Assembly: GCA_903899945.1 (NCBI GenBank)
Contig: CAIULA010000031.1
Location: 1 to 37,440, forward strand
Source: an uncultured Alphaproteobacteria bacterium
Lineage (GTDB): Bacteria; Pseudomonadota; Alphaproteobacteria; Paracaedibacterales; CAIULA01
Direction: 5' to 3'
Length of the DNA stretch: 37,440 bases
Made by a program: the position numbers and the translations under genes. Below, one piece after another: positions 1 through 7,943 of the stretch (position 1 is its first letter; the number at the start of each line of letters is the position of its first letter). A model generated the notes under the pieces. It was not told where the DNA came from, searched no databases, and saw nothing but the letters and a program-made list of their open reading frames with translations.

Positions 1-129
1 ATTCGCACCACCTTGCTCCGCTAATACTTTCGTAATCGCCGCTGTCAATGATGTCTTTCCGTGATCTACGTGACCGATCGTTCCTATGTTACAATGCGGC
101 TTATTCCGCTCATACTTCGCTTTCGACAT
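1..129 (-). CDS. tuf: Elongation factor Tu, N-terminal part (cut by window edge)
   Basis: EF-Tu is the GTPase that brings aminoacyl-tRNA to the ribosome. The reverse strand reads [20 protein letters not shown] followed at once by VDHGKT, so the P-loop GHVDHGKT lies at about residues 19-26. Only the first 43 codons are inside the window and the rest lies to the left. The start is the ATG at 127-129. Two tRNA genes lie just upstream on the same strand, a classic tRNA-tuf transcription unit, so tuf is probably co-transcribed with them. Identity is certain from the motif; whether this is the only tuf copy cannot be told here. Confidence 0.97.
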   Translation of the reverse strand, partial: MSKAKYERNKPHCNIGTIGHVDHGKTSLTAAITKVLAEQGGAN

Positions 130-181
130 GTCCTCTGTTCCTATCAGCTATGCTTAAGTAGTTCATAAAATATTATATTGG

Positions 182-252
182 AGCGGGTGATGGGAATCGA
201 ACCCACATAGCCAGCTTGGAAGGCTGGAGCTTTACCACTAAGCTACACCCGC
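182..252 (-). tRNA. tRNA-Gly (anticodon TCC)
   Basis: The reverse strand folds as a full cloverleaf. The acceptor stem is GCGGGTG/CACCCGC, the anticodon loop CTTCCAA carries TCC, and the T loop is TTCGATT. No CCA is encoded. It lies between tRNA-Tyr (5 nt away) and tuf, all on one strand. Confidence 0.96.
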
Positions 253-257
253 ATATT

Positions 258-343
258 TGGTGGAAGGAGCAGGATTCGAACCTGCGTAGACATCCGTCGG
301 CAGATTTACAGTCTGCTGCCTTTAACCACTCGGCCATCCTTCC
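258..343 (-). tRNA. tRNA-Tyr (anticodon GTA)
   Basis: This is a class II tRNA on the reverse strand with acceptor GGAAGGA/TCCTTCC, anticodon GTA in the loop CTGTAAA, a long variable arm and T loop TTCGAAT. The terminal CCA is encoded at 258-260, unlike the neighbouring tRNA-Gly. It is the first gene of a tRNA-Tyr/tRNA-Gly/tuf unit. Confidence 0.96.
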
Positions 344-525
344 AACATTCCTCTATGATTTAGGAGATTTTTGTTTGGTCTGTCAATAATTTAATACAAT
401 TATTTACCTATTTCTTAACATTTCCCGATCCAACTATGATAAAAATTCATTGAACGGTTTTAAAAAATATTTTAGCAATGATCCTTAAAACATCATAATT
501 TAAGAGTTCTTAACACATTATCAGG

Positions 526-1416
526 ATGACTCAGCTTATGGACGGCCTTTCTTCACTCGTTAACCAATATGATCTTTTTTTTATAGATTTATGGGGTGTA
601 ACTCATAATGGAAAAGCACCATTTCCTGAAGCGCTGGACTGTTATCAAAATCTAAAAAGGGAAAATAAGCCTGTCTTCATTCTTTCGAATGCTCCGCGCA
701 TGCCCGAATCAGCTATTAAAAGACTTTCTGAAATGGGCCTCTCACGCGATCTATATCATGACCTTCAGACTTCAGGTTATGAATGTCATAAGAATTTGCG
801 GGACCGTTCTGATGCATTTTATCAAGACTTAGGAACCCGTCTCTATCACGTTGGTCCAGAGCGCGACCGTAATCTTTTTACGTCCTTGGACGAATATAAA
901 GACGTAGAGAGCATTGAAGAGGCCGATTTTGTCTTGGTAACCGGAACAGATGCTTGGGATAGAACTCTTGAATCTTATCAGAAAGAACTCGATCAAGCAT
1001 TGCAGCATAATTTGCCTCTCGTGTGCGCTAATCCTGATAAACGCGTTATGTATGGTGATCAAATCGTTCTTTGCTCGGGTGCAATCGCTGCTCATTACCA
1101 ATCAATGGGCGGGAAAACGCGTCAACACGGGAAACCTGATGCAGAAATTTATCAGATTTTGCACTCCAGAGCCCAGGAATCTTTAAACAAACAAATCCCC
1201 AAAGATCGAATCTTAATGATAGGCGATTCACTTGCAACAGATATCGCAGGTGCTAATGCTTATGGTATTGATTCTCTGATGGTTTTAAGCGGTATTCATG
1301 GCGGTGAACTGTTGCCACTGCTTTCAGATTCTGAGGGTTTTTCTACTTCTTTAAAAGAGCTAGGAGAGCAGTTTAATGCAGAACCTACCTATGTTATGGA
1401 AAAGATGTATTGGTAG
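526..1416 (+). CDS. HAD superfamily class IIA hydrolase (TIGR01459-like)
   Basis: This 296-residue cytosolic protein has HAD features: motif I around D21 (FFIDLWGVTHNG), motif II in FILSNAPR (residues 51-58), and motif IV in MIGDSLATDIAGA near residues 230-242. Cap type and length fit the NagD-like class IIA group, and the DLWGV form is typical of the alphaproteobacterial TIGR01459 family. The usual second Asp of the DxD motif is replaced by Trp, so standard phosphatase chemistry is uncertain and the substrate is unknown. The ATG at 526 follows TCAGG closely; a second ATG at 538 is possible. The gene converges with radA, 15 nt apart, with no clear terminator between. Confidence 0.85.
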   Translation: MTQLMDGLSSLVNQYDLFFIDLWGVTHNGKAPFPEALDCYQNLKRENKPVFILSNAPRMPESAIKRLSEMGLSRDLYHDLQTSGYECHKNLRDRSDAFYQDLGTRLYHVGPERDRNLFTSLDEYKDVESIEEADFVLVTGTDAWDRTLESYQKELDQALQHNLPLVCANPDKRVMYGDQIVLCSGAIAAHYQSMGGKTRQHGKPDAEIYQILHSRAQESLNKQIPKDRILMIGDSLATDIAGANAYGIDSLMVLSGIHGGELLPLLSDSEGFSTSLKELGEQFNAEPTYVMEKMYW

Positions 1417-1431
1417 GTAGAAAGATCTTAT

Positions 1432-2790
1432 TCACCTCACCAGCTCCAAAAGATACTTTAAGGGATGAATATTAATGGTGCTTTTATAAGAAGTCTTTTT
1501 ACTAGGGGAAGAAGCACAAAAGGCCTCCGTAAAGCCCAGCTTTTCTGCTTCCTTGAACCTAAGCTCGCTGTGACTGACAGGCCTGACTTCTCCGGTTAAG
1601 CCAATTTCACCAAAATAAATACTTGAAGAGGGAACAGGTTGATTTTTTATTGCCGAAATAAGTGCCGCTGCAACAGCTAAATCGACTGCAGGTTCTGTGA
1701 TTTTAAGACCACCTGCCACATTCAGATAAATATCCTTATTGCCAAAGCTAAGGCCGCAACGCGCCTCTAAAACCGCCAATATCATGGAAAGGCGGTTGGA
1801 ATCCCAACCCACAGCGGTACGCCTTGGCGACGCTAAGTATGAAGGGGCAACAAGTGCTTGAATTTCCAAAAGAATGGGTCTTGTTCCCTCCATGCCAGCA
1901 AAAATGGCTGTGCCGCTGACCTCATTTTGGTGATTGGCTAAAAAGAGCTCTGAGGGATTACGAACTTCGGTTAAGCCCTGATCTCCCATTGCAAAGACAC
2001 CGATTTCATCGGTAGCACCAAAGCGATTCTTAACAGATCGTAAAATCCGATAGTCATAATTCCGCTCTCCTTCAAAATAAAGGACAGTATCAACCATATG
2101 TTCTAGAACTCTGGGGCCAGCAAGTATACCTTCTTTCGTTACATGACCTACAAGGATAACCACGTACCCCTGTTTTTTTGCAGAAGCGATAAGATCTTGA
2201 GTGCAAGCACGAACCTGTGAAACAGTTCCCGCAGCAGAGGTGATCTCTTCTGATATCATGGTTTGAATGGAATCAATAATAGCGAGTTTCAAGTTAGAAA
2301 GCTTGTCGACAGCAACCAGAATGTCTTGAAGCTGAGTTGACGAGGCCATGTGAACAGCAGCCTTATTAACTTTAAGCCGTTCGGCTCGGAGCCTTAGCTG
2401 GCTCAAAGCCTCTTCGCCTGAGATATAAGCGCAAGCAGCCGACTGGGACAAGGAAGCAACAACTTGCAAAAGAAGAGTGGATTTCCCAATACCAGGATCT
2501 CCACCAACAAGAATCACAGATCCTGGAACAAGCCCTCCTCCGCAAACACGATCGAATTCAGCAATGCCCGTTAGGATTCTAGAGCGATCAAGAGGCGCAT
2601 CTGTTTCTGAAGTTTCAAGAGTTGAGAAAAAATTCCCTGAATCAATTCGTTTGTGACGTGCCGTTTGCTTTGGCGCTATCGACTCTTCAACAATACTGTT
2701 CCAAGCACCACAGGTATCGCAGCGGCCACTCCACTTACTGTGCCAGCCGCCACATTCTTGACAAACGAATTGCTGTTGAATTTTGGCCAT
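1432..2790 (-). CDS. radA: DNA repair protein RadA
   Basis: RadA is a RecA-like ATPase that drives branch migration during recombinational repair. In this 452-residue protein I see an N-terminal zinc finger (C10-x2-C13 and C24-x2-C27), a Walker A motif GGDPGIGKST at 96-105, the RadA-specific KNRFG at 254-258, and a C-terminal Lon-protease-like domain (GDQGLTEV through the PSSSIYFGEIGLTGEVRPV region). Length is normal for the family. It converges with the HAD gene. Upstream lies only the terminator of the small secreted repeat gene, so it probably has its own promoter between 2791 and 2860. Confidence 0.97.
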   Translation of the reverse strand: MAKIQQQFVCQECGGWHSKWSGRCDTCGAWNSIVEESIAPKQTARHKRIDSGNFFSTLETSETDAPLDRSRILTGIAEFDRVCGGGLVPGSVILVGGDPGIGKSTLLLQVVASLSQSAACAYISGEEALSQLRLRAERLKVNKAAVHMASSTQLQDILVAVDKLSNLKLAIIDSIQTMISEEITSAAGTVSQVRACTQDLIASAKKQGYVVILVGHVTKEGILAGPRVLEHMVDTVLYFEGERNYDYRILRSVKNRFGATDEIGVFAMGDQGLTEVRNPSELFLANHQNEVSGTAIFAGMEGTRPILLEIQALVAPSYLASPRRTAVGWDSNRLSMILAVLEARCGLSFGNKDIYLNVAGGLKITEPAVDLAVAAALISAIKNQPVPSSSIYFGEIGLTGEVRPVSHSELRFKEAEKLGFTEAFCASSPSKKTSYKSTINIHPLKYLLELVR

Positions 2791-2860
2791 TCTTGAAAAG
2801 TGCCCTTTTAATGATAAGAATTTCCTTCAAGATAGAATAAATAAAAGAAATTGGGCAATA

Positions 2861-2883
2861 AAAAAGGCGGGATAAATCCCGCC
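2861..2883 (-). terminator. Rho-independent terminator
   Basis: A 7-bp GC-rich stem (GGCGGGA/TCCCGCC, 2866-2872 with 2877-2883) has a 4-nt loop. On the reverse strand it is followed by five T at 2865-2861. It ends the small secreted protein gene just upstream of it in reading direction. Confidence 0.88.
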
Positions 2884-2904
2884 TGATTTCTCAAAGGCAA
2901 AAAC

Positions 2905-3165
2905 TTAATTAGTTTTAGCTGGAGCTGTTGTTGCTGGAGCTGTTGTTGCTGGAGCTGTCGTTGCTGGAGCTGTTGTTGCTGGAGCTGTCGTTGCTGAATT
3001 AGCTACATTTGCTGCTGAACTTGCTACATCTTTAGCAGCTGTCTCAGCGGCCTTTAAAGCAACGTCAGGGGTCTTTTTAGCCGCATCTGGCGCAGCTGGT
3101 GTAGTTGATGCTTGTGCAGCACCAAAAGCGAGAGTTGCAACAACTGCAAACGCAAATTTTTTCAT
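2905..3165 (-). CDS. Small secreted Ala/Thr/Pro repeat protein
   Basis: This is an 86-residue protein of unknown function. It starts with a signal peptide: MKK, a hydrophobic run (FAFAVVATLAFGAAQA), and a likely cut after AQA near residue 19. The mature part is Ala-rich and ends in about five near-identical ATTAP repeats (residues ~62-82) encoded by 15-nt tandem units at about 2917-2996. A good ribosome site (TAGGAG) precedes the ATG, and a strong terminator follows, so it is a monocistronic, expressed-looking gene. The composition suggests a flexible periplasmic or surface linker-like protein. It is similar in style, but not in sequence, to the product at 20196-20696. Confidence 0.75.
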   Translation of the reverse strand: MKKFAFAVVATLAFGAAQASTTPAAPDAAKKTPDVALKAAETAAKDVASSAANVANSATTAPATTAPATTAPATTAPATTAPAKTN

Positions 3166-3269
3166 CGATAAACTCCTATAATCAAATAAATTATTAGTAC
3201 ATAACCTAGTTTGGAACTAAGCTTAGTTAATGAATAATCCAGGAAAATTGAATCGTCAATAGCGTTTAT

Positions 3270-4523
3270 CTATTTTTTTCTCTTATATCCCATAATAATC
3301 ATTAAAGTTAAAAGAGAAATAAGGGCAATAATACCGCTACCAAGAAACGCGTAAGCTTCACCGTAGTGGTGGGCGATATTTCCAGCGCCCACATCCGCTA
3401 ATAGGGCAAAAATTGCATTAATAATATAATAGCATCCAAACCCTGTTCCCCTTAAATTCTCAGGAACTTTTTCTGCAATTAATGAAATAAAAATATTTTG
3501 GGTTACACCATATTGAATTCCCCAGAATAACACCCCAACGAATACAACGGTAAGAGACATTGCACTTGCCAAAATTAAATCCGCCAAAACAATGAAAATA
3601 ATGCCGATAGCTAAAAACCAATAACGGTTCATACGATCTGCCAAAACTCCTACTGGATAAGAAGCAACGCACCAACCTGCATTAAAAAGCATCATAATGG
3701 CAGGTGCATAGGTGTTCTCAAGACCAAAGTTACTATGAGCATGAAGGATTAAAAAAGTCTCACTCATGCGAGAAAGCATAAAAATTGCATTCACAATCAT
3801 CAACAACCAAAAACTCTGCCCGAGCAAGCGAAGGTTAGACCAATGAATAGGTTGGCGTCTTTTTGGGGCAGGCAAAGGAATTTCTGCAGAAACTGCAGGG
3901 TGATCAAAGTTTTTTGATTCTTTGACAAAAAAGAGAAGAATAAAAAAAGCGATAAAAGCCGGAATTGTTGCAAGCCAAAAAACTTGCTGATAGTTATTAT
4001 GGGTCCATATCATCGCAAGGATACCGCACACAGCCCCAAAAAAAGACCCGGCAGTCCCAAGGCTTCGTTTTAATCCATACGAGGCGCCAATCCGTTTGCG
4101 ATGAGCAACATCGGCAACCATCGCGTCGCGTGGAGTTGCCTGAATTCCATTTCCCAAACGTTCCATTAAACGGGCAACAAATACTAATCCAAATGATGAG
4201 GCAACCGCCAAAAGAGGACGACTAAATACCGAAAGCATATACCCAAAAATCATAATGGGCTTACGTCTTCCGATATAATCACTAAACATTCCTGAAAACA
4301 GCTTCATAGCGTAGGATGAAGCTTCTACCATACCTTCTAAAAAACCAATCCAAACAGTTGTGACCCCCACAAGAGTTTTCAGATAAATCCCTGAAAAACT
4401 GTAAATCATAACGAACGAAAGGTTGATTAAAAACATCATAGACCCCAAAACCCAAACCGTACGCGGCATAGGAGGGATATTATTTTTTTCGCTTTTATGG
4501 TGAGGGTCAGTTTGGGTCGGCAT
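3270..4523 (-). CDS. MFS transporter
   Basis: This 417-residue integral membrane protein has about 12 hydrophobic segments and the MFS motif-A loop between helices 2 and 3 (FSDYIGRRKPIMIFGY, about residues 80-95), with a second motif-A-like loop GVLADRMNRYW near the middle. The N-terminal ~20 residues are charged and cytoplasmic. The family moves small solutes by proton-coupled exchange or symport; nothing in the sequence fixes the substrate. It stands alone, about 100 nt upstream of the small secreted gene and about 130 nt downstream of ybaB on the same strand. Confidence 0.85.
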   Translation of the reverse strand: MPTQTDPHHKSEKNNIPPMPRTVWVLGSMMFLINLSFVMIYSFSGIYLKTLVGVTTVWIGFLEGMVEASSYAMKLFSGMFSDYIGRRKPIMIFGYMLSVFSRPLLAVASSFGLVFVARLMERLGNGIQATPRDAMVADVAHRKRIGASYGLKRSLGTAGSFFGAVCGILAMIWTHNNYQQVFWLATIPAFIAFFILLFFVKESKNFDHPAVSAEIPLPAPKRRQPIHWSNLRLLGQSFWLLMIVNAIFMLSRMSETFLILHAHSNFGLENTYAPAIMMLFNAGWCVASYPVGVLADRMNRYWFLAIGIIFIVLADLILASAMSLTVVFVGVLFWGIQYGVTQNIFISLIAEKVPENLRGTGFGCYYIINAIFALLADVGAGNIAHHYGEAYAFLGSGIIALISLLTLMIIMGYKRKK

Positions 4524-4654
4524 GATTAGGAAGCTCTTAAAATACTCAGCATCATTTAATTTTTGTAGGGATTAAGCGCGGCACCTTATTTGTAACCTAA
4601 ACCATTCTTGCCTAAGCAGCAAACTGTTTTTAAAGTGCCTTTGGTTTTCTTACC

Positions 4655-4978
4655 TTAAAAAGGTAACTTTAACCCACCTGGAAGACTTAATCCTCCACTC
4701 ACTTTGCTCATTTCTTCACTGGTATAAGCATCTAATTTGACCTTAGCATCGTTATACGCAGCAACAATCAAATCTTCTAAGATTTCAATTTCTTTAGGAT
4801 CTGCTAGAGCCGGATCAATTTTGACTCCTTTCATTTCCGCCTTGCCATTGATTGTCACGGTAACCATACCAGCACCGGATGTTCCTGTAATTTCTTCTTG
4901 CTCAAGACGCTTTTGCATTTCAGCCATTTGGCTTTGAAGTTGCTGAGCTTGCTTTAACATTTGATTGATGTTTTTCAT
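4655..4978 (-). CDS. ybaB: YbaB/EbfC family nucleoid-associated protein
   Basis: YbaB proteins are small dimeric DNA-binding proteins often encoded between dnaX and recR. This 107-residue protein starts MKNINQMLKQAQQLQSQMAE, an N-terminal helix typical of the family, and carries the conserved strand region GTSGAGMVTVTINGKAEM at residues ~32-50. The C-terminal glycine-rich tail SGGLSLPGGLKLPF is also typical. It starts 9 nt after the dnaX stop, so the two form one operon. The recR gene that usually follows is not present; an MFS gene lies downstream instead. Confidence 0.93.
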   Translation of the reverse strand: MKNINQMLKQAQQLQSQMAEMQKRLEQEEITGTSGAGMVTVTINGKAEMKGVKIDPALADPKEIEILEDLIVAAYNDAKVKLDAYTSEEMSKVSGGLSLPGGLKLPF

Positions 4979-4987
4979 AAAATTTTC

Positions 4988-6586
4988 CTACTCCATAAAA
5001 TTTATAGTTGTTCCAGGGAATGCTTCCTTTACCAAAGCAACAACAGGATGTCCTAGGGCTTGCTGCTGCGCTAAATCTCTCTCTTTTTCTTTCTGTTGCT
5101 TTAGTGTTCCCTGCCCCTCTTCTTGGCTTAGGCTAATTTTCCACTCTTGCATCGTTATTTTTTTAAGTGCCATGTGGAGCTGCTGTGTAAATGAAGGAGG
5201 TGCATTTTCTGCTAAGCGGATCGTTAAATCTCCTGGTTTATAAGAAACAAGGGAAACATAATGTACAAGATTTCCAGATAAAAGAGGCTCGGAGCGCTCT
5301 AAAAGCTTGACCATTTCTTCAAAACTTGCGGGCAGAGGGAATGCTGTCTGCGGCTTTCCATTAGGAACAGGAACCGCCATCATTGGACGAGGCACTGAAG
5401 GCGTTGAGGTTTGCTTATCCCCCCCTTTAAAAGATTCAATTAAATCATTTAAAGAAGGCATTTCAGCCATGTAACAAAGACGAATAAGAACCATATCTAA
5501 GGCTTGCGCCGGTGAAGGGGAATGATTGACTTCTTCAAATCCTTTTAGCAAAACCTGCCATGACCTTGTCAATATGGGAACATTAAGGGGGGCTACAATT
5601 TCCATCCCTTGCGCCCTATCCGCAGCGGGCCATATCGCATTATTTTGAAGCCCGGGAACTGTTTTAAGGCAAGTCAGCCAATACACTAAATCTAATATAT
5701 CCTGCATGATCACCACCGGGTCGCCGCCATCTTTTACCATTTCGTGGGTGATTTTTAGGGACTCTTCTATACTCCCTTTGAATAAAAAACCTAAAAGCGT
5801 AAAAAGACGCCCCCGATCCGATAGACCCAGCATTGACCGAACCGTAAGCGCTGAGATTGAGCCATCAGATCCTTCCTGTCCGGTTAAAGCAATGGCTTGA
5901 TCTAATAACGACAAAGCGTCTCTTAAGGATCCATCGGCTGCACGCGCTAGAAAAGAAAGACCTTCTTCTTCAACCCGATACCCTTCTTTTTCAGCAATAA
6001 ATTTTAGATGCTCGATAAGCGAAAGAGGCTCAATACGCTTTAAGTCAAAACGCATACAACGCGACAAAATTGTCTCTGGAATTTTACGAATTTCAGTTGT
6101 TGCAAAAATGAACTTTACATGAGGCGGAGGTTCCTCAAGAGTTTTCAAAAGAGCATTAAACGCGCTTTTTGAGAGCATGTGAACTTCGTCGATAATAAAA
6201 ATCTTATAACGGCCCGTAACGGCTTTATAACGTGATGATTCAATAACTTCCCTAATATCATCAACACCTGTGCGGCTGGCCGCATCCATTTCAATCACAT
6301 CAAGATGGCGGTCCTCACTGATTCCCACACACGATGCGCAAACGCCGCAGGGGTCAGCAGTCATGTTCCCTTTGCCATCACTGCCTATACAATTGAGTGC
6401 ACGCGCAATAATGCGTGCTGTTGTGGTTTTTCCGACACCCCTAATGCCATGCAATAAAAAAGCATGTGGCAAACGGTTATTTTCAATACTTTGTGTTAAG
6501 GTTTGGGCAAGAACCTCTTGTCCCACAAGCTCTTTAAGAGTGGTCGGCCGATACTTACGAGCAAGAACGCGATAAACGGTACCCAT
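4988..6586 (-). CDS. dnaX: DNA polymerase III subunits gamma/tau
   Basis: DnaX is the clamp-loader ATPase of the replicative polymerase. From the start I choose, the 532-residue protein begins MGTVYRVLARKYRP, the near-universal DnaX beginning. It has Walker A GIRGVGKTTT at 47-56, zinc-binding cysteines C66, C80, C83 and C86, Walker B/DExH IIDEVHML at ~131-138, and a clamp-loader domain III, with a tau-like C-terminal extension. The open frame extends to 6724, but the extra 46 codons fall inside the SRP RNA gene and are not DnaX-like. The ATG at 6584-6586 has AGGA just upstream. It is followed 9 nt later by ybaB. Confidence 0.95.
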   Translation of the reverse strand: MGTVYRVLARKYRPTTLKELVGQEVLAQTLTQSIENNRLPHAFLLHGIRGVGKTTTARIIARALNCIGSDGKGNMTADPCGVCASCVGISEDRHLDVIEMDAASRTGVDDIREVIESSRYKAVTGRYKIFIIDEVHMLSKSAFNALLKTLEEPPPHVKFIFATTEIRKIPETILSRCMRFDLKRIEPLSLIEHLKFIAEKEGYRVEEEGLSFLARAADGSLRDALSLLDQAIALTGQEGSDGSISALTVRSMLGLSDRGRLFTLLGFLFKGSIEESLKITHEMVKDGGDPVVIMQDILDLVYWLTCLKTVPGLQNNAIWPAADRAQGMEIVAPLNVPILTRSWQVLLKGFEEVNHSPSPAQALDMVLIRLCYMAEMPSLNDLIESFKGGDKQTSTPSVPRPMMAVPVPNGKPQTAFPLPASFEEMVKLLERSEPLLSGNLVHYVSLVSYKPGDLTIRLAENAPPSFTQQLHMALKKITMQEWKISLSQEEGQGTLKQQKEKERDLAQQQALGHPVVALVKEAFPGTTINFME

Positions 6587-6620
6587 TAGTCCTGTGGTAT
6601 TTATTGGTAAAAAATCAAAG

Positions 6621-6717
6621 TGGAAGCTCCACCCACGACCCAAGAAAAAATCGTTACGACTGCTTCCTTCCGGACCTGATCGGATTGGCGACCCTCTTAC
6701 CCATAAGGGAACTTCCC
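6621..6717 (-). ncRNA. ffs: Signal recognition particle RNA (4.5S, small bacterial type)
   Basis: The reverse strand holds the SRP RNA tip consensus ATCAGGTCCGGAAGGAAGCA (about 6661-6680), the Ffh-binding hairpin with GGAA tetraloop and asymmetric loop. Flanking sequences close a long rod: GGAAGTTCC (6716-6708) pairs with GGAGCTTCC (6630-6622), including one G-U. A run of six T (6614-6609) follows. Placement directly upstream of dnaX is a known alphaproteobacterial arrangement. The ends are estimated from the closing stem and may be off by several bases. Confidence 0.92.
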
Positions 6718-6722
6718 TTGGC

Positions 6723-6751
6723 ACTATAACAGACCTCTACTTCTCATGCCA
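6723..6751 (-). promoter_or_regulatory. Likely sigma70 promoter of the SRP RNA gene
   Basis: On the reverse strand, TATAGT (6728-6723, five of six to TATAAT) lies 17 nt from a weak -35 TGGCAT (6751-6746). The predicted start falls about 6 nt downstream, at the 5' end of the SRP RNA rod. Position supports it; the -35 match is poor. Confidence 0.45.
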
Positions 6752-6915
6752 TACAAAACACTCGAGATTAAAGATTTCCACCCGTAAGAGTCGCAGAAAA
6801 TTTTGAGAATGAAAAAACTATCAAAAATATTTAGATTGATTCTTACTAATTGTTGAAATTTTAAATTATTTTTAGTTTAATTTAATAATCTAAGGAATTT
6901 GTAGGAGAAATAGGG

Positions 6916-7338
6916 ATGTCAAATAACGCGCAGGAAACCATACACCTCTCTTTTAATGGAGAATCCTTTATGAACCCCATGCAAATTGATTATTTTCGTA
7001 AGAAATTGCAAAACTGGCGAAAACAGCTTTTAGAAGAATGCAATCAAACAATTAATCAAATGCAAGATAATCTTATGAATGAACCTGACGTAATAGATGT
7101 TGCCTGTAATGTCGTTAACCAGGCTATTGAGCTTAGAACTCGAGACCGGGAACGCAAACTTATCAATAAAATAGACGAGGCTCTACGTCGCATTGAAAAT
7201 GGAACTTATGGTTATTGCGAGGAAACGGGGGAGCCCATCAGCTTAAGGCGTCTTGAAGCCAGGCCAATTGCAACTTTGAGCTTAGAAGCTCAAGAACGTC
7301 ATGAACGCCGCGAACGCGTTTATCGGGAAGAAATTTAA
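6916..7338 (+). CDS. dksA: RNA polymerase-binding transcription factor DksA
   Basis: DksA enters the secondary channel of RNA polymerase and, with ppGpp, retunes rRNA and biosynthetic promoters. In this 140-residue protein a coiled coil spans about residues 25-95, with the tip motif D58-V-I-D61-V-A63 (DxxDxA) that acts at the active site. The globular end GTYGYCEETGEPISLRRLEA keeps only C101 of the four zinc cysteines. That is the usual alphaproteobacterial form, not a defect of this copy. The ATG at 6916 has an AGGAG-containing site upstream; an internal ATG at 6970 is a less supported alternative. A 10-bp hairpin follows the stop. Confidence 0.93.
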   Translation: MSNNAQETIHLSFNGESFMNPMQIDYFRKKLQNWRKQLLEECNQTINQMQDNLMNEPDVIDVACNVVNQAIELRTRDRERKLINKIDEALRRIENGTYGYCEETGEPISLRRLEARPIATLSLEAQERHERRERVYREEI

Positions 7339-7344
7339 AATAAA

Positions 7345-7373
7345 CTGTCTCTTTAAAATTTTCAAAGAGACAG
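7345..7373. terminator. Convergent-gene hairpin (probable bidirectional terminator)
   Basis: A perfect 10-bp stem CTGTCTCTTT/AAAGAGACAG with a 9-nt AT loop lies between the dksA stop and the stop of the convergent phosphatase gene. T-rich sequence follows on the reverse strand only, so it is a better terminator for the reverse gene. Confidence 0.6.
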
Positions 7374-7377
7374 CTAC

Positions 7378-7860
7378 CTAAACTACCAAAAGTTTACGTA
7401 ATCTTAAATAACGTGGTGACGCCTCTTGCCAGGACGGAAACTCGCCTTCATAAATCGCCACGCCAGAGGTTGGGAATTCTTTAAAGGGAATAGTAGGTTC
7501 TAGTTCTTGAATAAACTGAGTCAGCCCAGGATTATGCGCAACAATCATAACGCCTTGATTGACTTCCTCAACTTCCGACAAACAATTCCATAGTATCTTA
7601 CTATTGGTATGGTAAAGCTCATCTTTGTAAACAATATGCGCTGTGCTGGGAACAAGAGGTTTCAAACCATCTAAGGTTTGCCGAGTTCGTTTAGCATTTG
7701 AACATAAAATCAAATTAATACCTTCTAAATGTCCTTGTATTTTAACACGAATAGCATCTAACTCATGCATTCCTGCCATTGTAATAGCGCGTTCACGATC
7801 ATTAAAACCAAACCTTTCTAACTGAGCTTGGGCATGGCGCATAAGAATAAGTCGTTTCAT
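7378..7860 (-). CDS. sixA: SixA-like phosphohistidine phosphatase (histidine phosphatase family)
   Basis: This 160-residue cytosolic protein belongs to the histidine phosphatase (phosphoglycerate-mutase-like) superfamily. It opens MKRLILMRHAQAQ, the RHG-type motif with catalytic H9, has CSNAKRTRQTL (~residues 53-63) as the second arginine motif, and the later histidine in VAHNPGL near 107-113. Size and order fit the SixA subgroup, which removes phosphate from phosphohistidine on HPt domains. The true substrate here is not shown by sequence. It is a single gene convergent with dksA and divergent from dprA. Confidence 0.85.
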   Translation of the reverse strand: MKRLILMRHAQAQLERFGFNDRERAITMAGMHELDAIRVKIQGHLEGINLILCSNAKRTRQTLDGLKPLVPSTAHIVYKDELYHTNSKILWNCLSEVEEVNQGVMIVAHNPGLTQFIQELEPTIPFKEFPTSGVAIYEGEFPSWQEASPRYLRLRKLLVV

Positions 7861-7943
7861 GATTACTACCTTATCAAGGATTTATTAACAAAGGTTCCCT
7901 AATATTAAATGGTAAAATAGGAATTCTTTAAAGGCAAGCTATA

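Noticed and set aside
6587-6724. N-terminal extension of DnaX
   Set aside because: It lies on the SRP RNA gene and has no DnaX similarity; the ATG at 6586 gives the usual start with a ribosome site.
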